From Bidens hawaiensis (lineage: Eukaryota > Streptophyta > Magnoliopsida > Asterales > Asteraceae): a DNA stretch of 64,000 nt. Where the stretch lies: contig JAIQDT010003811.1 of the NCBI GenBank assembly GCA_021521415.1, forward strand, positions 124,001 to 188,000, written 5' to 3'. Each line of letters opens with the position of its first letter. The first letter of the stretch is position 1. The notes beneath the pieces are model-generated. The model was given only the letters and a program-made list of their open reading frames with translations. It did no database searches and had not been told where the DNA came from. The translations under genes and the position numbers were made by a program. Of the stretch, positions 35,222 to 49,141 are shown in pieces.

Positions 35222-36660
35222 TAGAGGTGGCAAATGAGTTGGGTTAAGTCGAATGGGTCATGGGTCGAAACGAGTCATGGGTCAAGACGAGTTTGGGTCA
35301 GAACGGGTCAGTTAAAAGAATGGTTGTTTTAGTTTGGGTTGGAATAGGTTAGGGTCGGAACGGGTTTCAGTTTTTTTTAATGTGAACAAGAATAACGGCT
35401 AGAGCTGTTCACGAGCTGAGCCTAACAGAGCGAAGGCTTGCTGGTTGCTTGGCTCGTTTACAATTGAACCGAACGGCTGAAACATCGAATCGAGCCAAAA
35501 TCGAATCGAGCATTTTTCGATCGAACATCAAGCGATTTCGAGCATTATTTATTTCTTTTTCACTTTAATATTTACAATAAGAAACAAATTTGAATGTTGT
35601 AAATAATATATTTTATAAATAAATTAGTACTTTTTAGACAAACGTGTAATAGATTGTAAATTTTTTATAAAAATAATTTTGAAGTGAGATATGATAATCA
35701 TGTAAACTTCTAGTATTCTAAAAACATGAAGCGAACAAATAAAACTATAAATTTGACGAATTGTGAAAATTTTAAAAGGGTAAAAATAATTGTAAGCTTA
35801 TATGAATATGTTTTGTCCATATATTTATATATTTGTTCATATATAATTATATATAAAATAAATTAAAAATATTCGAGTCAAACCGAACCGATCAGACTTT
35901 TGCTCGTTGCTTGGCTCGTTTACAACCGAACCGGGCGGCTCGTTTTCAATCGAGCAAAAAAACCAGCAAGCATTTTCCGAGCGAGTTCGAGTCACGAGTG
36001 GTTTGGACGGCCCTAATAACGGCATAAACATTTTGGTTGTTTAGATTTTTTGTTTTTTATTTATATTTTGAGTTATGATTTTTTTATTATTTTTTTTTTT
36101 GAATTTTTTTTGAGAGGATTAAGATTAAAAACCCTCAAAAACTATTCAAAAATAATAATAAAAAATCCTAACTTAAAATATAATTATAAAAAAAAAGTAA
36201 AAACACTAAAATGTTTCCTCCATTGTTCTCGTTCCATAAAAAGAAAAGAAAAAAATCGAGCCGAAACCGAAAAATCGACGAAAACGAAACAAAACGCCTA
36301 AACCAACCAAATCAATCGAAAATCAAAACAAAACTAAAAGAATTCAAACCGAACAAAAACGAAACTGAAAAAACGCATAAAAACGAGTCCGGAATCGACC
36401 AAAAAGAAAACACAAGAAACCAAAACCCAACACGCCCGGTGTGAAAACTCGTGTTGACTTGAAACCTGAACCGAACCCGTTTCAATCTGAAACTCGTTTC
36501 ATGCCAAAACCTGTCTTATACGAAAATCCATTCCGATGAAACCTGTCACATTTCCTTAGAACACTAACCTATATCGACTCATTTCTTTGAAATTGTCGAC
36601 CCATTTTAACTCGAAAATAACAAGATAGAATTCCAAATGACTCATTTGACCCGTTGCCCC
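35222..36660. mobile_element. Probable decayed hAT-like element with a nested hAT MITE
   Basis: The left end TAGAGGTGGCAAATGAGTTGGG is of the TAGRGGTG type, with GGGTC/GGGTT repeats following. The matching inverted sequence ACTCATTTGACCCGTTGCC occurs at about 36640-36660, after AACCCGTTT-type inverted motifs. The right terminus is degenerate and no target duplication was found. Element C sits inside it. Confidence 0.45.
35400..36015. mobile_element. Non-autonomous hAT-like element C (616 bp)
   Basis: The ends are TAGAGCTGTTCACGAGC and, reversed, TAGGGCCGTCCAAACC. They are flanked by the perfect 8-bp duplication ATAACGGC at 35392-35399 and 36016-36023. Both sides carry inverted CGAGC/GCTCG motifs and GGCTCGTTTACAA-type blocks. 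No transposase is encoded. Confidence 0.82.
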
Positions 36661-36928
36661 AATTAATTCCTCAAACATCCCAAATTAACATATATGTAAG
36701 GGTTTAGGTCAAGATTTACACCATGCTCTCATCCATAATTGAATCGCGGAGTTGCAGGTTAAATAATCGATACTTGATATCATTCTATGTTATGTATGTT
36801 TAAATTATTATTATTATTATTATAGTTATAGTTAGTTAGTTTGTTTGTTTCTAGGGTTTTAAATAATGTTTTATGCGTTTATGACAATCAATCATAATTA
36901 ATTATCTGTTGATTTAACAGTACTTACG
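36661..36928. other. Short upstream region of the IRE1-like copy
   Basis: It contains an ATT microsatellite at about 36806-36823 and no coding sequence. A promoter cannot be pointed to with confidence. Confidence 0.4.
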
Positions 36929-37584
36929 ATGGCCGATCACGACGGAGGGTTGATGGTCAACACACAATTCGACGGAGGCTTGAAACTATTTCCAGATAAA
37001 ATAATTAGCCATGGAATTGATGGGACAGTTGTGTACGAAGGGTTAAACTATACCACATACCTTTCGATAGCTGTAGCTGTGAAACGCCTCTCGAAGGATC
37101 AATACAATGCTCGGAAACAAGGACTTGGCATTCTTATGCGTTTGTGCCGCTCTGGCACGAATTTTGTTTTTACGTATCCAATTGTGGAACATGAGGATTT
37201 TATTTACGTTATCATGAGGCGTTGTGATTACGACCTTCATGGCTTAGTTCAGAACGAGCGGGAGGGACTATGCAGAGTTGCTGAGTCCATTTGGATACCC
37301 GTCTTCTGACTTGTTGCAGTTGATCAGGTTAGTGCGCTTTTTCTTTCCTTACATGTATGTTCGTACGTATGTATGTATTGTATGAATGTTGTTCTTTGTT
37401 GATATCATAGGGGCATTGTTGAAGGCTTTGACCATTTGCATTCCCTTGGGATTATTCATGGGGATTTAAATCCTTGTGTTGGTATCGGATAAAATTGCTC
37501 AACTTTCTGGTATGAGTTTTAGCAGCCGTCGTGCTGAGGACGAGCCAGCATCTAGACCTAATGCAAATGGTAACTTTCGTTTAT

Positions 37585-38248
37585 TTAATAAATGAATGAA
37601 CATGAACAAAAAGTTTGTGTTCGTTTAATTAAACGAACGAACATGAACGCATGTTCCGTTCGTTCATTTATGTTCATGAACGTTCGTTTATGTTCGTTTT
37701 TGTCTGTATATTTATGTTTGTTTATGTATTAATAAAAAAATAATTAAATATTATTTGAATGAGTTATCTACTTAAAGTTTTATATTTGTTAATTTGTGTT
37801 CATTTAAGTGCCTTCATTTATGTTTGTTTGTGTTCATATATGTTCATTTATCTTTGTTCAATTATAATCGTTTAGATTTTAATCAAACAAACATAAACGA
37901 CACAAATGTTCATTGTTTAAATAAACGAACATGAACATAGATATTTGTTTGATTAAGTGTTCGTGTTCGTTTAAAGTTAAATTAACGAACACGAACATGC
38001 CCATGTTCGTGTTCGTTCAATTCGTCTACATGCTTTCATTATTCACATTGATGAATACATCGGTCTTAATCTCTAGGCTCTGCCAAATTAATTTGTGTTC
38101 GTGAACACATTAATTTCCTTAATGAAGAACACGTACATAAAATCTCGTTCGGTAAGTGTTCGTGAACCGTTCGTGAACACATTATTTCCTTAACGAACGA
38201 ACACGAACAAGGCCTTGCTCGTATTCGTTCGGTTCGTTTACAGCCCTA
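37585..38248. mobile_element. Decayed hAT-like MITE in an intron of the IRE1-like copy
   Basis: The right end CGTTCGGTTCGTTTACAGCCCTA is the inverse of the TAGGGCTGTAAACG terminus seen in plant hAT MITEs. The stretch is dense in GTTCGTTTA/TAAACGAAC and ACGAACAC motifs in both orientations. The left end and target duplication could not be found, so it is truncated or rearranged. Confidence 0.5.
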
Positions 38249-38800
38249 CATAACATCAACTACATCATATATGTGTTTAGATCGTTTAGATATTTATTAT
38301 GCGTGATTTACACTTTTTTTCATGGGTTGTTAATGCTTATTACATATCAGTTTCAGGAACTAAAAGAAAGCGATCGCTTGGACAAATTCTTAATATGCCC
38401 CAAACACAGGCCACGGATTTGTTTGATTTAGGCTGTGTCCTCTTCTTCCTTTTGACTCGAGGCGAACATCCCTTTGGTGAATGCGAAATCAATGTGACCA
38501 GCAACAACATAGTCAATCTCTCCCGGCTGGAACACTTTCCAGAAGCCAAGGATCTCGTGTCTCGATTGTTGAAATCTGAACCCGAACTCAGGTACAACTA
38601 ATTTACTCTGGTGAATGTTTTTCATTCAGTTCGGTTTTTGATCTGTATGCACAAAATCACACACATCTAGATAGTTTTTAACTTTTTATCTCTTTTTTTG
38701 TTTTTATGAAATGGCAATTTACTATCATAGATATTTGACATTGGTAACTACATTACAATATCCCAATATTAATTGGCAGGAGGAAGTACTTTGTATTATG

Positions 38801-39224
38801 CAGCTCGATCGAGCCAAGCTTTATCGAGCCCGAGCCCGAGCCTAAAAATAAGCTCGTTTAATAAACGAGCCCGAGCTCGAGCCAGCTCGCGAGCCTAAGC
38901 GAGCCTGCCATTTATACAATTTTTTTTTAAATATATATTTAATAATTATTAATTATTAAATATAATGTTATGAAAAATAAATAAAAATAACTAAATAATA
39001 TATATTCTTTTATAAATAAAATTATAATATAAAATAATTATAATTATATAAAAAAATAATTGATAAATAGTAAACGACCCGAGCTCGAGCTTCACAATCC
39101 ATTCACGAGCCGAGCTCGAGCTTTGAAAATAGAGCTTGAAACGAGCCGAGCTCGAGCTCTGTGTAAGTTAAACGAGCCGAGCTTGAGCCTAGTCGAGCTC
39201 GGGCTTGGCTCGTTTGCACCCCTA
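38801..39224. mobile_element. Non-autonomous hAT-like element D (424 bp) in an intron of the IRE1-like copy
   Basis: The right terminus, reversed, is TAGGGGTGCAAACGAG. The left begins CAGCTCGATCGAG, as if a few bases were lost. A perfect 8-bp duplication GTATTATG lies at 38793-38800 and 39225-39232. Both flanks are filled with CGAGCC/GGCTCG and GAGCTCGAGC motifs. It sits between the kinase and RNase exons. Confidence 0.78.
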
Positions 39225-39907
39225 GTATTATGTCTTTCATATTTATATATAAGTTATATATTTGTTAGGCCGAAGGCATCAGAGGTATTACTCCATCCTC
39301 TTCTTTGGAATCCCGTGAAGCGAATGAGGTTTCTGTGGGATGCGAGTTTGAGGGCACATGGTAATGGCAAGAACGCTAGTTTAATGCTTGAAGCATTAAA
39401 AGACAAAAGTCCTGTGGTTTTCAGAGATGGTTCAATGGATTCAGCATTTATCAATGAAATGAAACAATACGTGTCATTCGACGAAGACAGTGTTCCAGAC
39501 TTGCTCCGTATTATTCAAGTAACAGAAACATACTATTATTACGGATTAAGTCCTGTGAATATGAAGGTTCTCTTTTAACGACATTCAAGTTATATAAGTT
39601 AAGGCTGTTAACATTAAACGAGTAAAAAAAATTAAAAATTTAACTAAAAATAATTGTTTTACAATATATATTTAAGGCAATCCGGTACATTAATTTCCAA
39701 TAATTCTGAAAATTTTTTTAACTCATCTGCGAGCATGTTTAAATGTTACTCGTTCTGACTGTCTGTTTTTAACTGCTTGAAACATAGGAGCTGCTGGGAC
39801 CCAAGCTGGAAGATGTTGACTGCTACTTTCGCCGCAGGTTTCCTAACTTGTTGATGGTGGTATATGATGTTATGCATCAATACTGCAAGGATTCTGAATG
39901 GTTCTAG

Positions 39908-41531
39908 GTGAACGCAAGGAACAGGCCAAATTAGACCTACCAAATTCTGCAAGGTAGTGTTTATTGTGCTAGGATTAGATACCATCTACTTTCATTCATA
40001 GCATCACAAATTAGATGCTCCATCATATGTGTAATGTGAGGCTTTAAGACAGTGCCTATTGCGAAGTGACTAATAGAACCTTTTAGTAAAAACATTATTA
40101 TAGGCTTAATGAATGCTATGTGAAAAAAAATAATTTTACATGTGGAATTTCATTTACATAAATGATCTTAATTTGGCATACTCCAGTTCGATTTCTAGGC
40201 ATAATTAGAAGATAAAATTCATTACTGTGAAATCAATCAGTAGCCAAAGATTAGACATCCCTCTTAATATGTTAATTAAGTGTTATAACAATCAAACATT
40301 ATTAATCTCTTTCTTGTGTGTAATACTTAAAACAAGTTTGATAGATTTAAGGAAGAAGATGAATCAGAATACCAGTACAGAGGCATTCTAACGACGCTAA
40401 TAGTCGTGCCTGCAATGATGGCGGAATCTATTGTAGTAAATTATGGTTTTTATGAAAGGAATTGGGGCCAATGGTGGGGAGCGATGAGTGAAATCGAGAT
40501 TGACGTGACAGGGATTCAACGTACATGGCGGTGGATAGTCAAACAAAAGGATCAAACCCCTCACACACATTAGCCCGAAAATCTTGGAAACCGCGGTCGG
40601 TTTTATTTGAATTCCCATTATTGTGAATAGTAACTGATGAGGGTATTGAAGAAGTAATCCAGTTACATGTAAATCTAATGGACGGAAAAGTTTGTTAACT
40701 TTTGGTTATCGACCGAATGGACCCAACCTCAATCACACCACCATCAAGGAGAACCAAAACAATGGTTTGAATAACTGCAGATTTAGCTAGATGAGACCGA
40801 AAACCATATTATGTTGTCGAGTTGAAAGCGTTAGCAATCCACAAGTGGCAGCTAGAAGAATAACAACCACCCGGAGTGTTTTCCCTTTTTTGAAAACAAA
40901 AATACATAGAGATCAAAAAGATCATTTCAGTATACCGTAATTCAGATTATAGACAGGATCCGAGAGCTTCTGCTGCACATTCTCATTGTTGTTTGGTGAA
41001 GTTAGGATAAATGCTTTGTTCCGAAGAACAGAGGCAACAATGGCTTCCATGTTTACCTCTGATTTCATATCAAAATCTTCACCAAATCTAAAAAACCCAT
41101 AAAAAAATATCAAAACTGGATGTTACTACTTACTAACAACAGTATACACCAACGGAGCAATCTAGTGGCTCCATAAAGGGTGGGGAGCTACCAGAACGCG
41201 TCATTTAGGATATTAGAGGTTTCGTTTATATATATAATTATAGATAGATTTAGTTATTTTAGTTGTTTAAATAAATACAAATAATCAAACTAGAATTAAA
41301 AGGGTAAATAATTAATTTCTACATGAAACAATACTTGTAACTTTAACCAAACATGCATCTTGTAATATAAACTATTAAACATGTTTCATTTGATTGCCAT
41401 CAGCCCATCATAATTCATCATTATGAAGCTGAATTGAGACATAATTTTGTAAAACATAAAACATTAAATCTTGACAATGACAATTGACAAAGACAAAAAC
41501 ACAGTTGTGTCTTAACGACAACTTTGCTTAA
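39908..41531. other. Intergenic region between the IRE1-like copy and the reductase
   Basis: No firm gene. On the minus strand 41087 to 40922 is open after a TTTTTTAG acceptor-like site and reads as a possible last exon (FGEDFDMKSEVNMEAIVASV then a stop), which I cannot assign. The rest shows nothing I recognise. Confidence 0.4.
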
Positions 41532-43017
<1,486 letters not shown>

Positions 43018-43072
43018 ATCTATGTGTTAATAATGGTTGAGCTTTCTTTACAAATATGTTTGTGTGTTAATG

Positions 43073-43084
43073 TTTATATATAAG
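43073..43084 (-). promoter_or_regulatory. TATA box of the reductase gene
   Basis: On the minus strand TTATATATAAAC lies about 60 bases upstream of the start codon at 43017, leaving a short leader. This is a typical plant TATA sequence and position. Confidence 0.6.
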
Positions 43085-43406
43085 CCTAAGTTTATACTAC
43101 TAGGAATCTTGCACATGCTAGTTTATTTATTGTAATCTAGCATATATATGTGGTTCTATTTTTTTTTTCAAATATTGTCTTCTAAATAAAAACGAGACAT
43201 GATAAATAATTGTGTGTAACGCATACTTCAAGATTTTTGTTAGATATATTTAATATTGTGTCGTGTTACACGTCAACCCATTTAATTTTGTGAAGTGAAT
43301 TTGCATATGGAGGTTTGAGTGAACTTTCAACAAAACGTCAAGTGACAAGACGGTCAACTGTGATGTTGAATTTGGATGGTATTGTTAGTTTCTTTCACAA
43401 TGTTTA

Positions 43407-43611
43407 GGAGCTGTTTGATTCATTCAGATCTGAATGAGTCAGATCTGAATGAGCCATTGTCCCATTCAGCAACAACAATAAGTCTGAATGATTCAGATAT
43501 AATTTAAACCATTCAGATGTTTTTTTTTGTTTAGAACCAAACAGTCTGAAGTCTGAATGAATCAGATGTTTACATCTGAATGGTTCCATTCAGATATAAA
43601 CAAACAACCCC
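43407..43611. mobile_element. Tourist-like (PIF/Harbinger) MITE, 205 bp
   Basis: The termini are GGAGCTGTTTG and, reversed, GGGGTTGTTTG. They are flanked by the 3-bp duplication TTA at 43404-43406 and 43612-43614. The inside holds repeated ATTCAGATCTGAAT palindromic units. It lies about 0.4 kb upstream of the reductase gene. Confidence 0.72.
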
Positions 43612-43935
43612 TTAGTCTTCTTGAATACACAACACTATATACTAAAGCTATTGAATATGGTCTTTTTACAGCATGACCATATATACCTCGTGCGCGGTTA
43701 TTTATCTAATCATGTGTCAGATGGTGCAACACATCACCTCATGCGTTATTATTTCCCTTTGAGAAACACTATTTCTGTAGATCTCTTCGCTAAACTTTTT
43801 TACGCATCGCTATTTTCATAATTGAAGTAAAAAATACGTTGTAATAATATAAATATACACAAATTGGAACCAACAACTACATAAAAAAAATAATAATAAT
43901 TACCTATTCCAACCCTCAGAAATCATCGCCACAAA

Positions 43936-43940
43936 ATAAA

Positions 43941-43982
<42 letters not shown>
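43936..43982 (+). repeat. AAT trinucleotide microsatellite
   Basis: About fifteen uninterrupted AAT/ATA units lie in the left foldback arm. The opposite arm has only about six ATT units at 54920-54940, so the two arms differ here by repeat expansion. Confidence 0.9.
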
Positions 43983-44153
43983 CTTAAACACTTCTCCACC
44001 ATTCACATATAGCAATTGTATACCACATACTTTCCATTTGGACTAGAGTGGGGGGTTATATTGATCACGGCCCCATTCCAATACGTACAGTCAGTAATTG
44101 CATGAATACCACATACCATTCACATATAGCAATTGTATACCACCATTCACTAG

Positions 44154-47100
44154 CGCTTTGCCGAGACGGAGAAGCAGCTGGGAAGGGATCTTCCCCAGAG
44201 TACACACCTCTACACGTAGAGGACTAGAGAAAACAATATTCGGATCGCCCGGCAGAACAAAAAGAGGAAGCTAGGTATCTGGCAGTCAAGGGTAAACTTT
44301 GACACCTCATCCAGCTCTCACCCTCTTGTCGGCGGAAGAAATAACACACACCCTTCAAGCCAAAAACACCGGTGGACGCCACTCACCAAAAGCGTCACGG
44401 AGATATTTGCCACTGAAAAGCTACCATGGCCAAAAGCTCCAATGATCCGGCAGCGACCTAATGCGGATCAGAGTAAATCCTGTGACTTCCACCGGACAAA
44501 AGGTCATAGTACGGAAGAGTGTACATCCTTGAAGGATATTGTTGAAGCATTCGTCAAGGATGGAAGACTGGCACACCTGGTGGCATCAATCAAGAAGGGA
44601 GGAAGGAACGACAACCGGTACCGAGGCAACGGACGAAAGCCCGTTGACATCAGCATCAACATGGTTCATGGTAAGATCAGAGGAAGAAAAAGGCGAACGA
44701 CAGAACCATGTGCGTGGAAAGAAGCTGAGGTGCGCTTCCCGCGAGTGCCAGGAGGACCCAGCAAAGAAGGCCCTATCGTCATAAAAAGCCAGCTGGGGCA
44801 CTACATCACTTCTCGCACTCTTGCTGACAACGGCGCCTCGTCAACGGTGATGTACAGGCAGTTCTTCGACAAGCTAGATGACGAAGACAAAGAGCGCCTG
44901 GAAACGATCTGCGCCTCGATGGAAGGGTTCGATGGCAGCACAAACACCCCCCTGGGCATCCTATCTTTCCCCGTCACTCTTACGGACGGGAATCACTCAC
45001 GCACAGAAGACGTGGATTTTGTCGTAATGAGGAAGCCACACCACACATACGACATTCTCTTCGGAAGAGACGGGATGGCAAGATTCAACGCCGTGGTATC
45101 CTCAGTCCACGGCATGATGGGATGGCCAACAGCTGAGGGTGTAGCGATGATCACCGGCATTCCCCAGGTATGCATCGCATCTGTCTCATCTAAACCCAAA
45201 CCAAAGATGGCTAAACCAACCATCACCGAACCAGAAAGATGGGCCTTCAACGGCAAGTACCCTGACCAGGCCGTTTCCATTGGCCCAACAGTTGTTGATC
45301 CCACACGCACCTTACTCAAGCGCTTATTACAAAAAAACGCTGACATCTTCGCGTGGACACCAGCTGACATGACTGGTGTACCCCGAAGTAAGGCAGAGCA
45401 TAAGCTCAAATGCGATCCGGCTGTTACGCCGATCGTACAAAAGCGCAGAGTAATGGGGCCAGAACAAACTAACGCGTGTAGAACCCAAGTCAAGGAACTC
45501 CTTGACGCAGGCATCGTACGCGTTAGTAGATATCAAACTTGGGTTGCAAATCCCGTTATGGTACCGAAGAATAACAAACAATGGCGCATGTGCATAGATT
45601 TCAAGGACTTGAACAAAGCATGCCCCAAAGATTGTTATCCGTTACCCGAAATTGATCTTAAGGTGGATTCGTTGGCACCGTTCCGCCTTAAATGCTTCCT
45701 GGACGCGTATAAGGGGTACCATCAAATCCACATGGCCGTTGATGATCAGGACAAAACCGCTTTTCGGACGCCCGATGGCACATTTTGTTACCAAATGATG
45801 CCATTCGGACTTAAGAATGCCGGGTCCACATACCAACGCCTGATGGACAACCAGTTTCATGCCCAAATTGGGAGGAACTTGGAAGTCTACATGGATGACT
45901 TGGTCATCAAAAGCCCTGACCCAGAAGCGATGTTGAAAGACATCGAAGAGACTTTCAACACGCTCAGGAAGATAAACATGAAGCTCAACCCGAGCAAGTG
46001 TGCCTTTGGAATGGAAGAAGGGAAGTTCTTGGGGGTCATCGTCACTAAAGATGGCTTCAGAGCGAACCCTGAAAGGGTCGAAGCCATTATCAAAATGGAA
46101 TCACCTACTACCATCAAACAGGCTCAGACACTGAATGGACGACTAGTGGCACTTAATCGCTTTCTGGCAAACCACGCGGATAAGTCGTTTCCCTTCGTGT
46201 CAACGTTGAGAAACTGTTTAAAGAAAACGCACTTCCGCTGGACACCAGAAGCGGAAGCAGCTTTTCAGGAGATTCGGTCACGCCTGATCGAACTCCCAAC
46301 GCTCACAGCACCAAAAGCGGGAGAGGAGTTAATCCTATACCTTTCCGCAACAGATAGAGCAACCGGGGCAGTCCTGCTAGTAGAGCGAAAAGGCATCCAG
46401 ATGCCAATCTATTATGTCAGCCGTATCCTAACAGACGTAGAAACCCGGTACTCTACCCTCGAAAAATTAGTCTTAGCACTTATACACGCTTCACGCAGGT
46501 TAAGACGATATTTCCAGGGTCACCCAATCACCATTCTCTCCAACTTCAAACTTGCAAACGTTCTAGGCAAACCCGAGTTATCGGGACGCCTAGCCAAATG
46601 GGCAATTGAGTTGGGGGAGTACGCGATAAAGTATAAGCCAAGACCAGCCATAAAAGGCCAGGTTTTGGCCGACTTTATTGCGGAAGTGCCTGCATCGCGG
46701 GAAAAAGAGTGCCAGGAAGAGGCTCAATCCTCTCTAGCACAAGACATCAATGATGTCTGGCGACTCTACACTGATGGAGCAGCCAGTAACGAGGGTTCAG
46801 GCGCAGGGCTGAAACTAACCAACCCAGCAGGCCAAGAATACACTTACGCTATTCGACTGGATTTTCCAAGTACGAATAACGAAGCCGAGTATGAGGCATT
46901 CTTGGCTGGGCTGAGAATTGCGCGTAAGATGGGAGTGAAAAACTTGGAAGCCCACGTGGATTCCATGTTAGTAGCCAATCAGATCAACGGGACGTACACG
47001 ACCGTGAACGACACAATGGCCCTGTACCTCGCACAAGCAAAATCCCTTATGCGCGATTTCAACGACTGCAAAGTCATACACGTCAAGCGAAGCGAAAACA

Positions 47101-48464
47101 AATCTGCGGATGCGTTAAGCAAGCTTGCATCATTAGCCTTCACCCATTTAGGAAAGGATATCCGCATTGAACTCCTCGAGACACCTTCGGTCCCGCACAA
47201 GGAAATTTGTGTCATCCAAACAGGCACGGAAACGTGGATGACACCAATAATAAAATACCTTGCGGCAGGTACACTACCAGAATCAAAAGCACAGGCAAGA
47301 AAACTACGCTGTAAAGCACTGAATTATCAACTCATCGATGACATCCTTTACAGACGTAACTTTCTTGGCCCACTCTTAAGATGCGTGGACAACCAAGATG
47401 CTGACTACCTCCTAAGGGAAGTACACGAAGGCATCTGTGGAGTACACGCAGGTCCCCGCGCTGTTGTAGCTAAGCTAAACAACGCGGGATACTTTTGGCC
47501 GGGGATGCATACGGATGCGCTGGCATACATCAGAAAATGCAGGTCTTGCCAGCTCTACGCACCCAACACGCACCGCCCGAAGAATGAACTTGTTCCAGTC
47601 ACCTCTTCATGGCCATTTCATAAGTGGGCCATCGATGTGACAGGCCCATTTCCTACAGCAGCAGGAAATGTTCAGTTCCTAGTGGTAGCCATCGACTACT
47701 TCACCAAGTGGATAGAAGCAAAACCCTTAGCCTAAACAACCGCGAAACATATCAAAAAATTTATTTGGGAATTTATTATTTGTCGTTTTGGACTTCCACA
47801 GAATTTGGTGAGCGATAACGGCACCAACTTTGCTGACAAGAAGCTACAACAGTGGCTGAAAGAACTTCAAATCACCCACACCTTTACCTCAGTGGCACAC
47901 CCGCAAGGTAATGGTGAGGTGGAAAGAGCAAATAAGAGCATCGTCGAAGGCATAAAGAAAAGACTCTTGGAACACAGATCCGGCTGGGTGGACGAGCTTC
48001 CGCACGTCCTTTTGGCAAACAGAACGCTGAAAAAGGCCAGTACGGGAGAAACCCCGTTCAGCCTCACTTATGGCACTGAAGCTATGGTCCCGGTCGAAAT
48101 TGGTTTACCTTCACCAAGGGTCTTGATTCAGCCAGAAGACAATGATGCGGAAAGACGGTTAGATCTTATGCTAACCGAGGAACGCAGAGACTTAGCCGCA
48201 GTGCGTGAAGAGAACTACAAGCGACAAATGCAAAAGTACTACAACACGCGGGTAAAACTCTGCAACTTCAATGTAGGAGACTACATACTGCGTAACAACG
48301 AGGCTTCGAACCAAGAACGCCCAGGAAAGCTGGCCCCGGTCTGGGAAGGGCCATACCTTATCAAAGAAGTTCTAGGAAAGGGCGCATACCGGCTCGAAAG
48401 GCTCGATGGCACTCCCATCCCAAGAACATGGAATGGAGCTCAATTACGCAAATGTTATATGTAG
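44154..48464 (+). pseudogene. Gag end and Pol of Tat element 2, with stop codons
   Basis: From 44442 the frame is open to 47735, where a TAA interrupts integrase, then continues in the same frame to 48464. A TAG also interrupts the upstream gag part near 44217. Counted from 44442 the domains are a gag zinc finger CDFHRTKGHSTEEC (about 11-25), protease DNGASS (about 128), RT with MCIDFKDLNK (about 383) and YMDD (about 483), a first RNase H (about 620-745) in which acidic residues appear lost (LYLSATDRATGAV), a second archaeal-type RNase H starting LYTDGAASNEGSG (about 775), and integrase with HHCC (about 996-1035) and D, D, E in AIDVTGPF, SDNGTNF and GEVERANK. Dual RNase H is a hallmark of Tat elements. 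Confidence 0.88.
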
Positions 48465-49141
48465 ATCAATTCCAAACTTGTAAAGAAAAGGCCTAGAGCC
48501 ACATATAATGGAAATGATTCTCCTTTCACAATGTGTTAATAGCCTTACCTTTATACTTATGAACTTCCCACACTGATGTGCCGGTATTCACCGCATAAAT
48601 CGGGGAAGAAGTAAGTCGTTACGTGTGGAAGGCGGCAAAACCCGCATAAACACAACGGTAAAAATTTCAAGTTTTAAGGAAAACCTACACGCAGGTCAGA
48701 TGTAAGTAAAGTTTAGCCATCCTTGTAAGTGCAAGTGACGGTCTTACCCGCACAATCACGAACAAGGAAGCAAAACTTCAACCTATCATCTACCACGTTC
48801 AAAGGTTAACTTATTCTGAACACTTAGAAAATTTCAAAGGGAAAGATGAGGAAAACTTCCACGCAGGTCAGATATAAGTAAAGTTAAGCCATCCTACTAA
48901 GTGTAAGTGACGGTCATACCCGCACAATCATGAAAGAGGAAGTGAAACAAACTTATAATTTACCACGTTAAAAAAGTTAACTTATCTAAGTACTAAAGAA
49001 ATTGCTAAGTTAGATCAAAACATGCGTAAAATAAACAAGGCAAAGAACTAACACAATCTTTATTCCATCAAATTCAAATATTACAAAGATAGCTATACAA
49101 AAGCAAAAATCTACGCTTATGGTGGAAAGGGATCTTCAGAA
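48465..49141 (+). repeat. Non-coding region of element 2 with two direct repeat units
   Basis: Two related units, about 48672-48825 and 48838-48985, each contain CCTACACGCAGGTCAGAT-like and CCGCACAATCA motifs and a CCACGTTCAAAGGTTAAC-like end. The same unit is amplified to about five copies in element 3 at 58470-59215. No coding sequence on the plus strand. Confidence 0.75.

Larger units (their letters stand above)
36929..39907 (+). pseudogene. IRE1-like kinase/endoribonuclease copy lacking the sensor domain, degenerate
   Basis: Exon-like pieces lie at 36929 to about 37326, about 37411-37580, about 38356-38591, 39269-39566 and 39788-39907; the last four junctions fit GT/AG and phase. They cover a kinase (AVAVKRL lysine, LHSLGIIHGDLNP, TDLFDLGCVLFFLLTRGEHPFGE) and the C-terminal RNase domain up to RRRFPNLL. 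IRE1 senses unfolded protein in the ER and splices bZIP60 mRNA, but this copy has no signal peptide, luminal or membrane part. Frameshifts lie near 37260 and 37475. HRD is HGD, the DLG/DMG position reads GMS, and the RNase segment normally carrying Arg-Asn and His reads QVTETYY. It should be catalytically dead; it could be a pseudogene or a transcribed decoy. Confidence 0.75.
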
